Shown here piece by piece: positions 1-12,500 of a stretch of 64,000 nt of DNA (positions within the stretch are counted from its first letter, which is position 1; each line of letters starts with the position of its first letter). Source of the DNA: Acanthaster planci (taxonomy: Eukaryota > Echinodermata > Asteroidea > Valvatida > Acanthasteridae); assembly GCF_001949145.1 (NCBI RefSeq), contig NW_019091477.1, forward strand, positions 31,038-95,037. The letters are read 5' to 3'. The translations under genes and the position numbers were made by a program. Under the pieces are notes generated by a model that was not told where the DNA came from, did not search any database, and saw only the letters and a program-made list of their open reading frames with translations.

Positions 1-29
1 TGGTGAAAATGCCGTCACACGGCGTGTAG
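1..29 (+). CDS. 3' end of an upstream HAO paralogue (partial)
   Basis: The first 29 bases read as the last nine codons plus stop of a 2-hydroxyacid oxidase: residues LVKMPSHGV then TAG. The same nine residues end the complete HAO gene at 13500-13528, with one synonymous base difference. The rest of this gene lies upstream of the window. The following ~850 bases also resemble the 3' flank of the complete gene, so this is a tandem duplicate and not a chance match. The short length limits certainty about whether the upstream copy is intact. Confidence 0.8.
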
Positions 30-1589
30 TGGAAGGGCTTAGAGTAGCGTCCATGACAGGTTGACTTAAAATGTCAGCCTTCATACCGTCTTTGCTCGAA
101 TTCTGAGGGAGATATCGTCTACTAAATTTAGGAAATTGGATTTTCGTTCAAAGCATGTGTTAAGGGGACACCACCAGAACGAACTGACTCTTGCGTTTTC
201 AGTCAGGGTTCAAAGTGCCAGGAAAAACCTCAAAGCCACCACTGGACGGACTGTTGCAGGCATCACTTGCGACAGCGTAGTAACCAAACAAGAGTTTGTG
301 GGGGTCGGTTTCGGCCAATGTCATCGACGCACTCGCTTGAAATGAGCCACTTCTGGGAACCACGGATGACAAGATGTGATACACTGGTAGGGGAGTGAAT
401 GACCAACAACGGCGAGGAGGGGGATTCGAAAATTTCTAGGGTCGGGGGACCAGTGCAGAACACCTTTTATCACCGTTTTGCAACTTCATATTAGTTTTGT
501 GTCTCCGTGTTTTTGGCATGGTGGTCGCGTTCCAGCTCCCACCGCTTCATTGCAATCATATTTTTGACTGCTGATTTTAACAAGACTGAATTTGTGGTAG
601 TTTATGCTATAATCAGGACTAAAAGTAGGAATAATTAATCTTCTTCTTGGTTGATTTTGGAAAAGATTAAAAATGGTAATCATTTTTATATCATAAAGAT
701 ATTATAAGCTCTGAAATGTGTACTCTAACTTGGCAGATAAACAGTAATATGAGACACGAGTATAACGTGCGTGTTTTCTATCATTATGGACCACAGGCAA
801 CCAGTTGTCTAACCAGTTACTTTCAGAAGTTTCGTGGCACAAAGCCAGGCCCGTTTGGAAAGATTGCAGATATGTGAGGGTCAATCTGTCGAAGTTCAAG
901 CCAGTCTTGGCGTGGCAAACGTGTACAAGAAGTTGGGGCCCAGGCCTGATGCCGTTGTATCCGTGATATGAACTGCACAGCCACGGGCGCGTAAATCGGA
1001 GGTAGGCCTACATTATGAACGCGCGGTCAGACGCCATGGACTGCCAGACTAAATTTGTAGTTGAGTGGTTCTGCTTGGGTGTTTGAAAACACGAAGGTTG
1101 TTTGAAGAAAAACATGTCCTACAATGCAAAGAATTTATTCTGGCACGGAAGACTATTGAGGCTAATATTCATTGGTTAATGTGTTCACATGTAACTGTAT
1201 TTCGTGGTCATGGCCGTCCACAATACATGACATGTCAGTTCAGTTGGTGGATTAAAATACTGCAGGTAGTTCCATCACTCAAATCAGTCATCCAATCCGC
1301 CTCCCGACATGGGGGGGGGGAGTGGCGCTTGCGCTGCGAGCAATCTGGCCAGAGAGGGCGCGCTTCACCAAAGCAGTTTGCAACAGGCACATTGCCTGCA
1401 TCTATCAAAATGAAAGAAGCCATGCATTCAAACACACTTTCTCGGGTTAAAAGATTCATTAAATCAACTTCCTTTCCAACAGGATTAAATATACCGTCCC
1501 TAAAAACTGTTCATTTAACATTCCTTGTAACTCTGGAAGGTTGTAATGAGAAAAGGTTATTTAGATATTTGATGTGATCAATTTTCATA
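30..1589. other. 3' flank of upstream HAO copy; no gene
   Basis: No coding exon is recognisable. About 30-115 aligns with 13529-13610 (shared words such as atgtcagccttcatac and tttgctcgaattc). About 545-840 aligns with 13625-13880 (shared words such as catatttttga, tatgctataatca and ttttctatca). This marks the segment duplicated with the gene. The copies differ by many substitutions and indels, so the duplication is not recent. A short poly-G run lies near 1311-1320. From about 900 to 1589 I see nothing supportable. Confidence 0.6.
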
Positions 1590-2690
1590 CGTGACTGACC
1601 CAAAGAAGAGAACTCCGCATCGCTACTACAAATCCTACGCAGTCGAAGAAGCTGAGAGTAAGGGATGGAGTTCTTACACTTGAGGGGGGGGGACGATTGG
1701 TACTGCAGGTAGCTGTGGGAATCTGTGGGTTTGTTATGACAGTTGTGCCAAGTTTTCGCGCACAGATCTGGACGCGCACGTCGAGGAAGGTAAGAGAGGG
1801 TGCGTTCGATTAGCTTACACGTGTAAGTCAAACTTACACGAGAGCGTTCGTTTAGCCATCACGTGATGTTCGTGCCTGCCCTGGTGTCAGCCACCACTAC
1901 CCCAGCTGGCGAGCGGGTCTCTGGAGGCTGCCCGAGTGTAATGACGTCACGGATGGACTGTTCGAGCATGGACGAGGCGGGGACTTGACCTTTGTCCCAG
2001 AATGCCTTGGAAAACACACTGCAGCGTTCGATAAGCCTCATTTTGAGGCTTTCCTTGAGTGTAACTCTGGTGTGTTCAGGGAAGCTAATCGAACGCACCC
2101 AGAGTGTTTTGACACATCAGATGCATAGTGCAGTGCTGGGTGAAAAGCATCCGCAAATGCTAAGAAATTTTCAACGTCATCACACGTACTGGTGATAGTA
2201 CCAACTACATGTATATCGTCGATGTATCGCCGGTACATTAACGGCTGCACGCCCTGATACTGAGTGAGCATCTGCTCCTCGATGTGGCCAACAAACAGAC
2301 AGGCATAACTTGGTCCCATCCGTTTGCCCATAGCCACACCCCTGGTCTGAATGTAGTGCTCACCGTTGAACGCGAAGTTGTTCAACGTGAGCACCAACTC
2401 AGCCAGACGGAGCAGAGTGCTGGTAGGAGGATCCCGAGTCTGGCGGAGATCTAGAAAGTGTTTGAGCGCAGCCAAACCACCCGCGTGGGGAATGGATGTG
2501 TAAAGCGATTTCACATCCATGGTGAAAAGAAAGTTGGATGAACCTGGGAACTCAAATTCATCGAACAGACGTAGAGCGTAATCAGTATCCTTGACGTAGT
2601 GGGGAGCGTTTTGACAATGGGTGTTAGACTGGTGTCCAGGAAGTTGGATATCAATTCAGTGGGACAACTTCAGGCAGACACAATGGGGTG
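1590..2690 (-). pseudogene. Penelope-like element reverse transcriptase relic, split by a MITE
   Basis: On the minus strand 2101-2690 encodes a reverse-transcriptase core. Visible motifs are MDVKSLYTSIPH (2520 downward), a GVAMGKRMGPSYACLF block (fingers/palm) and the catalytic RYIDD box near 2230. Beyond the MITE (1798-2100) the reading resumes at about 1797-1590 with a KPTDSHSYL...KNSIPYSQ...RLRRICSSD block, typical of the region after the palm in Penelope-like elements. The copy is dead: there is a frameshift near 2600 between a SCPTELISNFLD block and the DVKSLYT block, a stop just upstream, a 303-bp insertion, and no GIY-YIG endonuclease domain. Family assignment rests on these motifs only. 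Confidence 0.8.
1798..2100 (+). mobile_element. MITE family A, copy 1 (303 bp)
   Basis: The element is bounded by near-perfect inverted termini: GGGTGCGTTCGATTAGCTT at 1798 and its reverse complement ending at 2100. It has no coding capacity. It sits inside the Penelope-like reverse transcriptase. In minus-strand sense the host reads ...CACTCT before it and TCTCTTACC after it, which fits a 3-bp TCT target duplication. A second copy in opposite orientation lies at 10840-11157. A DNA-transposon origin is inferred from structure; the superfamily is not resolved. Confidence 0.88.
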
Positions 2691-2725
2691 GCCTGGATTA
2701 CCGGATTTTTGAATTTTGCATATAA

Positions 2726-2905
2726 TGCACGATATGCGGCAAACAATAGAGGGGTCCCCTGTATTGTTTCTTCTTTTGTGTTGCTGGAATCTTTGGAATT
2801 CCTTTCAGATTTTTGAGGGGGTTGCAGTAGGCACAATAGTGTTAGGGTACACAGCTTGTGTATCACAGGGGGGGGGGGTCCCCGCCCTTTGCCGCATATC
2901 TTGCA
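2726..2905. mobile_element. MITE-like inverted-repeat element B (180 bp)
   Basis: The 18-bp ends TGCACGATATGCGGCAAA (2726-2743) and, as reverse complement, TGCAAGATATGCGGCAAA (2888-2905) differ by one base. The interior is short and noncoding and includes a poly-G run near 2870. The structure fits a non-autonomous DNA transposon or foldback. No second copy was found in this window, so mobility is unproven. Confidence 0.6.
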
Positions 2906-3114
2906 GAGTAAAGAAGTTTGGGTAGCAAGTAAAAGACATTGCCGTGCGTGGGCTGGGAACGACCAGTTCCCAGATGACTGACCAGTTTGGTTCCAACTGA
3001 AAGTTCGAGTGCGGGGTGCTCTCTCTAATATATGTACAGTATATACAGCTTTAGTGCCCAGACTTCGTCCATCCACAGGTCAAGGAAGATGGAGCTATCT
3101 ATGCAGCAATACGT

Positions 3115-3284
3115 ATGAAGCCAAACCACGGTTCACAACCATTATGCTGTAACCGCTTGACTATCGCAATTCACACAAGTTAGTGGTGTTTTTACTGTTG
3201 ATAGACCGATGAACGGCTGCAACGCGAGTCTAATACACACTGGGCATGCGCGATACAAACACAACCACCGTGGTTTGGCTTCAT
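3115..3284. mobile_element. MITE-like inverted-repeat element C (170 bp)
   Basis: Perfect 17-bp inverted ends, ATGAAGCCAAACCACGG at 3115-3131 and its complement at 3268-3284, enclose about 136 bp of noncoding sequence. It lies ~300 bp upstream of the HAO start codon, so it could carry promoter-proximal sequence. It is followed by a small palindromic hairpin at about 3366-3414. No other copy was seen here. Confidence 0.55.
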
Positions 3285-3577
3285 GTGTGTGGCTGCATGT
3301 GTAACTCGGAGCTGTAAGATGATATTTCTGTATTTTGGAAGTCATAAAACGACCGTCAAAGACAAGTGTACATGTGTACACTATGGAGGAAGGAATATCC
3401 TCCATGTGTACACAGAGCATTACACATGACCTTACAGCGATTATTTCCGGTGCAGTGACGCTTGACTACTACTGACAGTAGGCCTAATTCCAGTTTGTTT
3501 CGTTGCAACTGTAGACCTACAGTTGGATCCACAGTCTACAGTACTCTGGGCTTTGAGGCTCGTTTTGACGCGTCATC

Positions 3578-6500
3578 ATGACATCAAAACCGCTCATTCT
3601 GCAGGATTTTGAGCCGTATCTGAAGAAAAAAGTCCCTGGGACGTGGTGGGAGTACTTCCAACGGGGAGCAGACGCCCAACAGACTTTGGCTGACAACGTA
3701 CTGGCTTTTCAAAAGTAATTCCTTGTTGGACCTTCTAACTGGATGGTTCCGTCCGTCATTAGCCGCCCTGCATGATTACTGATGTGGCTATTTACGTGTG
3801 GCTGTATTCACAATCGATGCAAGAATAAAGCCGAACTGTGACAGCGACTCGGTGTAGCCTAGCTGCGTCATGTCCAGGCCATCTAGGGGAGGGTATACGG
3901 GAGTTTCGATCGCGACAGCCGAAAATTGAACGCGTCTCTTCACAGACCTGAAACCGTCGGGGCTTGGGCCCGACGTATATGTATACTGCTCCGTTATATA
4001 CTGGGCCTTGTCCTGATTCATAGGGATTTCTTTCGAAAAATGTATCCAGGATACCCCTGGGCATAACTAAACATCCGCTTGATTTTGTGAGCTGAAATTG
4101 CACCGGTATATTCACAAGTTAATGGGTAAACTATGCCTTAGGTTGCTAATGGCAGAAAACTCGCTTTTCCCTCGTTTGGAGCAAAAAATGTTGCCTTTTT
4201 GTTGCTGTTTCCTACTCTGGACGAATTTTAACCCACTTGCACAAACGAATATTGGTCTGACTTGTACACTATACAGACTCCTTTGTAATTGTATGGTTAA
4301 GTAATGGTACTTAGCACCCAAGCTTCAGTACTTATCGGAATTTCGTTCAGATCTGCGAGAGTACCTGTCGATCTAAGTAGTCGTGGAAAATTATGTACAT
4401 GTATGTTGGCTGTCGCAGCTAATACGCAACGCCTGGTTGCCCTGTCAAGTCACTCAATGCTTGCGGCAAATCATTGATAGCGCAGCTAGCTTTCTGTAAA
4501 GTGACACGAGAGTGACGAAACAGCCGTCAGGTTTGTGCAAGTGGGGTAAAATTCGTCCGGAGTGGGAAAAAGGCAACAAAAAGGCAACATTTTTTCCTCC
4601 AAACGAGGAAAAGGCGATTTTTCTGCAATTAGCAACCTTGGGGAAAGGTTACCCCGTAAGTAGTGAACATACCGGTGCAATTTCAGCTCATAAAATCAAG
4701 CGGATGTTTGGTTATGCCCCAGGATAACCCGGATAAAATTTTTCAAAAGAAATCCCTATGAATCGGGACAGAGCCCAGTATATAACGGAGGAGTATAGGC
4801 CTACGTCGGGCCCTGTTTACGGGTCTAATCTCCACGGTACTACGTCGGGCCCTGTTTACGGATCTAATCTCTACGGTACTTTGGTCGCTGATTTAGCGAT
4901 TTCGTGACTAGACCGAAGTTGTGGGTAGTTCCATCGCCGTTTCAAAATGACAGAAATAAGCAATAAGCAATTTTCTGTAGCCTCCTAAATACCTGACAGT
5001 AATAGAATTATTTATCCCGAAATTCGTTGTTGCTGCCGGAAATAAACCAACACAGATATCCTCTTCCAACAATGTGAATAGAGAGAACAGCGGAAGTCAA
5101 ATCAATTTACCGAATACTGAGCAAACTTAAATGTCACTCCTTCCATCAATATCTTTTCCTCCATCCTCGTTGCAGGTATCGACTAAGGCCTCGCTGTTTG
5201 CGGGATGTATCTAAGCGGGACCTCAGCACCACTATATTGGGCCATCGTTTAGACTTTCCAGTTGGTGTCTGTCCGACAGCCTTTCAGGGCATGGTGCATC
5301 CCGAGGGAGACGTTGCTATGGCTAAAGGTAAAACACAGACACGGTACCAGACACAAATTCTCCAGTTCTTGTTTTCAAAATGGCAGAATAGGCCTGTTTA
5401 GTTTTACGTATTAGTGGGACTTCTGTGGCCTTTTGGAAGAGGGAAGGAAACAGGGGATGGAACTTTTAAAGGGCCATGTCAATTTTACTCGGAAAACTAA
5501 TCTCTGTACCGTAACTTTCTACTCCGCACAACTGTCGTAAACTATTTGGACATTCTGTTGTTGGTTACTCATTGAAAATCGCACCTTTTTAAAGCACTGA
5601 AAATTTCCCCACGCTTTTCCTGACAAAATAGGGCACGCATGTGAGGTCCCTGCAGAAAAGTAACTGGTTATTTTAAGGGTTTAGGAAGTTAACAGTGAAA
5701 TATCAAAACTTCAGTGCAAGAAAAGAGGTTTCTTCTTCACAAGCCATCGTATGTGAAAAATTTGTGTCTTAAACAAGGACCAACGCATTATGACTGTGGT
5801 ATGAGAAAAAAAATGCCCGTCGTCAATTTAGTCGAAACGTTCACCCGTAACGTCGCTCTATTTCACATAGGCTTAATCTCACATCGTTACTTCTATAGGC
5901 GTGGCCAGTGTTGGGTCAGCAATGGCTCTGAGCATATATTCAAGCAACGACTTAGAAGACGTAACCGCCCCACTTTCGTCCGAAATACCGCTGTTCCAAC
6001 AACTAAACGTGTTTTGTGACCGTCAAACCTTGGAGCGAACAGTCGAGTACACCAAGCACATAATAAAACGAGCCGAGAAGGCAGGCTTGAAGGGCATTGT
6101 GCTGACGGTCGATCAGCCGGTTAGGGGCAGGCGGCTAGCTGAACCAATTTTCATACCCCCTTATATCAAGTAAGTATACATGTACATACTGTTCATTATT
6201 ACTGCTGCGGCAAACGCTTCTTATACAAAATTTGATCAATTAACGTTTCGCCATGAGAACATTTGAAAGGTTTAAAACTCGTTCCCAGCTATCAAAGTAC
6301 TAATAAGGAGCATCGTGAAAGCGTGTTGAAAGCACGTCACTTTATCATGAAGTACAGGTATCGTGCATTTTGTAGTAAACGCTGTTGCTAAAAAATGACG
6401 ATCTTCGAATGTTCAAACAGTGATATGGAAAAAAAAAAGTGTCAGTGATGGTAACGGAAGAAAAGACTGATGCGGTTAAAAATGTGTACCCCAACAGCGT

Positions 6501-9500
6501 AAGTACCCATGACCATTCGGAGCTGTGCACGTGTTCGGATTCTTCTCTCGCGCTTATTTGTGACGTTGTCACATGAGTTTATAGGCGAGCATGCGCAATA
6601 TGTGGTAAATAAACGAAACACCTTTTTTGAGGCGCACAACTGGATCAAAAGGGATGTAAAATGTGTAAAACAAATTCGAACTCTCGACAGCAACAGACGT
6701 CCACACCTATCCAAGTATCCGTCCATTATTTCACATTACTAGCCCCAGCATTCATAGGTCTGTCTGAACTATTGTACAACATCAACTCTCCTCATCTGCT
6801 TTCCTTCACATAGTTCAACTAAGCTGCCATGTTTTTGTGTTGAATTGTGGGATACTTCACCAAGTAGGCCTAGTACGTGTATAAATATGTATACCAGTGA
6901 CAGTTTCGAGTTTGAGAGGGGCACGACGTGGCGGGTTTGAACCTATGACTTGAACTGATCCCTGCTATCGACAATGCTTTGTTTTTCTTTTACGATTGTT
7001 GTCATGGTGACGAGCTGTTATACACACCACTGGACAGGTACGAAAGAATCACCATGGATTTAATTACTACCCGAGAGACATGATTCTTGGCAGACTTAAA
7101 TATTAGTCGGGTATGACATACCGTAGCATTTAGGCCTACATTGTGAAAGTTTATGGGGTTTAATTACACAAATTTTGGCCATTGGGGTGGTGGTGGGGCA
7201 AAATACCACTGTGGCCTTTCCAACAATGGAAGAGGACTGCATATGACTTGATTGGAGCATAATTACATGTACTCATAAGTATAAACACAGTGGTAGTTGA
7301 TCGTCTTATCGCGGTTATTACATTCGGTGCACAAGTCTGTTACCTTTTAATTCGGTTCTGAACGTCAGAAGCCATATTGGCATTGTTGTGTCCGTTTTTC
7401 TTTGCAACGGGCACAAACTCTGACTGAAACGAGAGCTTCTATGTCTGTTTGCAACAGAACGTAGGGTTTTTGCTTTTCAATGAAAATGTTATCGTTGTGA
7501 TTGCATATCTGCAAAGTTTCATCCCGCTGGGACATGTACTTTTGGAGATATAGGGCTTTAAAGGATGCACCTTTAATGTCACGTGACTTGTCAATTGATG
7601 ATGTCGTCATTTCACGGGGTCAATTTTTTTCTATCACACATCCCGTTCCAAAGTTTCAACCCGCTGTTCCATGTACTTCAAGAGATATCGGGCTTTAAGT
7701 GATGCAACTTTAATGTCCACGTCACTTCATTGTCACGTCAATGTCATCTTTACTGACTTGTTAACTGATGACGTCATCATTCTATGCGGTCAATTTTCCT
7801 CTCTCACATATCCCCTTCCAGATATCCGTTAAGTTTGAACCCACTGGGACATGTACTTCAAGAGATATGGGGCTTTAAATGGTGGATCGTAAATGTCACG
7901 TAACTTGTCAACTGATGACGTCATTATTCCATGAGGTCAATTTTACCCTATCACACATACCCTTCCAGATATCTGCAAAGTTTCAACCGGCTGGGACAAT
8001 CACTTTAAAAGTTAAAGGGCATGAAAGGTTGCACCTTTATTGTCACGTGACTTCAAAATTATTGACGTTAGTATCCCATGGTGTTAATTTTCGTGTATCA
8101 CACATTTCCCTCTAGATATCTGCAAAGTTTCATCTCAATGGGACATTTACTTCAGGAGATATAGGGCTTCAAAGTTTGCAAACTAAATGCCCTGTCACGT
8201 GACACCTGATGACATCATGAGCGCAATTTTCTTGACAGACCCTCTGTATCTGGTGGACGAAGAGTATACACCTAATATATAATCAGTCACATTGGTAAAT
8301 GTGCCGATGTCCGGCTGTTTTTTAAAAAAAAGTGCGTGTACAAAACCATGGGGAAAATAAATACTCAGAATTAAAAAAGGACGATGACGTCATCACGACG
8401 TCACCCCCCCGTAGCACATCTTTACCATTTAGGTCTTTACTTGAGGCAACTTTGATGAAGATACGAACTTGCAAAGGGACTGAAGTGGCGTGCAGAAAAA
8501 CCCTGTACGAAACGAACGGGGTTTTGACGGAAGAACAAGAAGAAGAAGAAGAAAAGTAAAACGAGAGGTCATCTGTCTGATTGCCAACAGAACAGAGGGC
8601 TTTATCGCATCCTTTTCTTAAGTTGAACAATCAATCTACTGCACAACCCTAATGGCGTAAATCTGTCATTATGACCATTTGGATCAAAGGTTTCAACAGA
8701 ATCAGGCATGTGTACCTCAAGAAATAACGTGCTTTAAATAAAATGTAATTTGACTCCACATCCGATGAGGTCATCATCACATCAGGCACAAATTCCTCTA
8801 AAGCACTCATTTTTCAAGATATCTGCAAAATTTGAACCCGATCGGACACTCTGCTTCAGAATACAGGGCCTTAAAGAGAGCACCTTTAATAATGTCCTGT
8901 GACTTGTCTCCTGATGACGTCATCATCACAAACGGTCAATATTCCTCTAAAGCACATCATTTTCAAGATATCTGCAAAAGTTTGAATCTGATCAGACATG
9001 TACTTCAAGAGATATAGGGCCCTAAAGAGTGCACATTTAACGTCACGTGACTTACCCGCGATGACGTAATCAGCACAGGAGGTCAACATTCGTCTGTAAC
9101 ACTTTTTTTCCTAGTTATCTGTAAAATTTCAACGAGATGGGACATGTCCTTTAGGAGATAAAAGGCTTTGAAGTTTTAATACAGATTTCATGCCTAGTCA
9201 AAAACGTGCACAAAAGCTATGGGAAAAAATAAAATATTCAAATATCAATACAACATAAGGTGATGACGTCATCGTGACGTCATTCATTTTCAATAAATTT
9301 TGCATCAGGGTCTTTGTTGGCTATCACTCTGTAAACGATCAAACATCAAAAGGTTACCAAATTAGTGGCTCGAAAACGTGTACAAAGTCAATGGGCCATA
9401 AACTCGTTTGCAGAAACACTGCTCCTTTAAGTTCATGTCACGTGATTTGCACTTAAACTGAACAATTTTTATGAAATATTACTTCACATTCAGACTCTGA

Positions 9501-12500
9501 GACATATTTCAAATCAACAGAGCGTTAAGTGCCCGATTTTTCTTTCGTTCTTTTAGTAATCTTGAGCCGAAGTAAAGGACTCCTCGTTCACTTGTGTGAA
9601 GTAGAAAAACGTGTACAAAACATTTGGGGAAAATTAAATATTCAAAAACCAATAATAAGGTGACACGTCATCATTACGCCATAAATTAGGCATTTGTTTT
9701 GCATCATGGTCTTTTGCGGGCTGTAACTTTGATGACTAATAAATATCGCCAACTAACCAAAATTGAGCCTTGAAAACTTGTACAAAGTCAAGACGCTGAA
9801 ATAAATATGTAAAAGTCAATAATAAATAACTGGATGACGTCATCATGATGCCACTCTTCGGCATATATTTATGCAATAATGACTATGCCCATGTCAACTT
9901 TGAATGCTGTGCGACAAAGGTTAATTAATGGCAAAAGTGCAGCAAAGAAAAAGCGTGTGCAAAGTCTATGGGCTTTTGGCCCAAAAAGAAAAAAAAAGAA
10001 CCCCCCCCAAAAAAATCCTGACGAACAGAAAGACTTTTGCAAAATTGCGAAAACATAAAAAAACCTTGACAAAAAGAGTGCCATTTCCGCAACTTGTGGA
10101 AAAGCCAAAACGAACGTTTGATCAACTATCAAGGGAAAGCGTGGCTTAAAAGCGCAGTGCGTCTCATTGGGAGGGCGATGAACTGAATATAGTGACGAAA
10201 TTTATAAAGTTGGCTCTGACTGAACAATGCTTAATGCAAACATTTATTTGTTTTGCAGATGCCCGCTTATCTCTCTTCCCAATGATCCTCATTTTCATAG
10301 TAAAAATTTGAGTTTTGACGCTTCCATGACCTGGGATGACATTGAATGGCTACGGAGTATGACCTCTCTACCAATCATTCTTAAAGGCATTCTAACCGGT
10401 GAGTTAAACATTATGACATTTTGCACCAGGATAATGTCCTTGTAATAGTTTCCAGTGCCCATTTTCGAAAAGTTCCCTCGTTAGTTTTCAGGTGACAACC
10501 GCGTCCTGTTGTCTTTGGCTGGTATGGAGAAATGAAAGGTCTTGAAAGGTGTGCTCGAAATGTATAATTTACGAATTGGTATCAATTTTCACATTGCAGC
10601 TGAAGATGCGAAGGAAGCAGTCAGGCGTGGTGCGTCCGCCATCTGGGTTTCGAATCACGGTGGCCGACAACTGGACGGTGTGTCAGCTTCGGTAAAAATG
10701 TTGAAAATGTTTACGGTCACTATAGGCCTTTCGACGAATTTCAGCTTCAGCAGGCGCTCCGCAATGAAGATAAAGGTGGCGAGGAAGCAAGGAATTCGGG
10801 GGAAACCTTTGAATCTGAAAGCATGGCGTTGTATACGTTGGGTGCGTTCAATTAGCTTCCCTGAACACACCAGTGTTACACTCAAGGGAAGCCTCAAAAA
10901 TGAGGCTTATCGAACGCTGCAGTGTGTTTTCCAATGCATTCTGGGGAAATGGTCAAGTCCCCGCCACGTTCCATCATGTACGTCCATGCTCAAACAGTCC
11001 ATCCGTGACGTCATTACACTCGGGCAGCCTCAAGAGACCCGCTAGCCAGCTAGGGTAGTGGTGGCTGACACCAGGGCAGGCACGAACATCACGTGATGGC
11101 TAAACGAACGCTCTCGTGTAAGTTTGACTTACACATGTAAGCTAATCGAACGCACCCTATAGCTGCCATGAATGTCAAATGTGCCTGCCACACCACATCA
11201 CGTGACTGTGAGAAGCAGGCGCAGCCTCGTTGTTATAATAAGAGCATTGGATTCGTAAACAGCGGGTATATAAAGCTGCACTATTGCAGGTTGGAGTTCA
11301 GCCTGGTGTCATGGTTGCGCATGCCCTTAGGCAAGGCACTTTGTCGTCCACTCATTGCTTTCCCCCACCCTGGAGTAATTGGGTACCAGTGAGGGCAGGG
11401 ATAGCTGTTGTGTTTGATTTAGCTGCTTTGTGCCGAAATTGCTGTATGGAGCTGTATATTCCTCAGGGAGCTGAGATGGTATATTGGATGTTTTTATGGG
11501 CCCAATGACCAGGGGTATTAATAACAGAAAGCGCTTGGATCTTAGTTGAAATCACCGTACAAAATGTGACATTATTACACGAGTTGGTTGTGTAGGTATA
11601 AACAACGCTGAATATGGGAGACTGCCCTGTTCTGTTGCATTACGGGTTAAGATTTCCATGAAACCCGCTTTCAAGATAGCAAAGATCTGCGAGATTGATA
11701 ATTTTTCAAATAAAAGTTTCACCGTCATAATGATATCCACGAACTTCAAGACGTTAGAACCAGAGAGCCAGTGAAAAATGGTTGAATTCCTGTCATTGTC
11801 CACCACAGATAGACGCACTGCCCGAGGTGGTCGACGCCGTGCGTGGCTCTGATATCGAGGTGTATCTCGACGGAGGAATACGTCAGGGCACCGATGTCCT
11901 CAAGGCTCTCGCTCTCGGCGCACGGGCCGTGTTCATCGGCCGACCGGCACTCTGGGGCCTCGCATACGATGTAGGTTTAACGATCACTCTGTCTCTCTGC
12001 AAACATGTTCTAGAACAAGTAAGCAAAATACAGTGAAAGTGTTGCTTTTCCAGATTCCCACTGAACTTCTAACTTCGATATGATTTTTGTGTTTCCTACC
12101 CGGAAAATAATGAACCGTCAGAGAGGAATTTCATACGTTCGTTCAATTTCCCCTATTGATCTTTCCCAGGTTTTCCTCTTTTATTAAACAAACATATATA
12201 ATGGTCGGTTCACTGGCCGTGTTCGAAACACTTGGCTACTGCCGGAAGTCACACAACTCTACGGGCACTGGCCGCGGCCACTACAGCAGACTCGTGTGTA
12301 ATTTCAAGCCGCAGCCAAATGATTCAGACAAGGCCATGCTACAGGCGAACGTGAAAGCGAAGCAGATTTTACGTCATGAAAGATTTGCAGCGAAATTTCT
12401 CTCGAGTTGAAATGTGTTCCCCTTTTTCAAATTCGTGGCGCCAATATTTCAGCTGTCCCGCCCTCATAAATTCGCTTCTGTTCGCTTTTTCGCAACGTGT

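Noticed and set aside
1511-1831. Minus-strand frame of 106 codons as an independent gene
   Set aside because: Its middle is the continuation of the Penelope-like reverse transcriptase after the MITE; its start is MITE sequence.
3792-4115. 107-codon minus-strand frame in HAO intron 1
   Set aside because: It lies in one arm of the long inverted repeat and resembles no known protein. The other arm does not preserve the frame.
9928-10149. 73-codon very basic open frame
   Set aside because: Lys/Arg content comes from A-rich intron sequence; no homology recognised and no splice signals that use it.
10542-11045. 167-codon open frame starting near HAO exon 5
   Set aside because: It reads through the true exon, past the donor at 10692, and into the MITE at 10840. 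It is not a separate gene.
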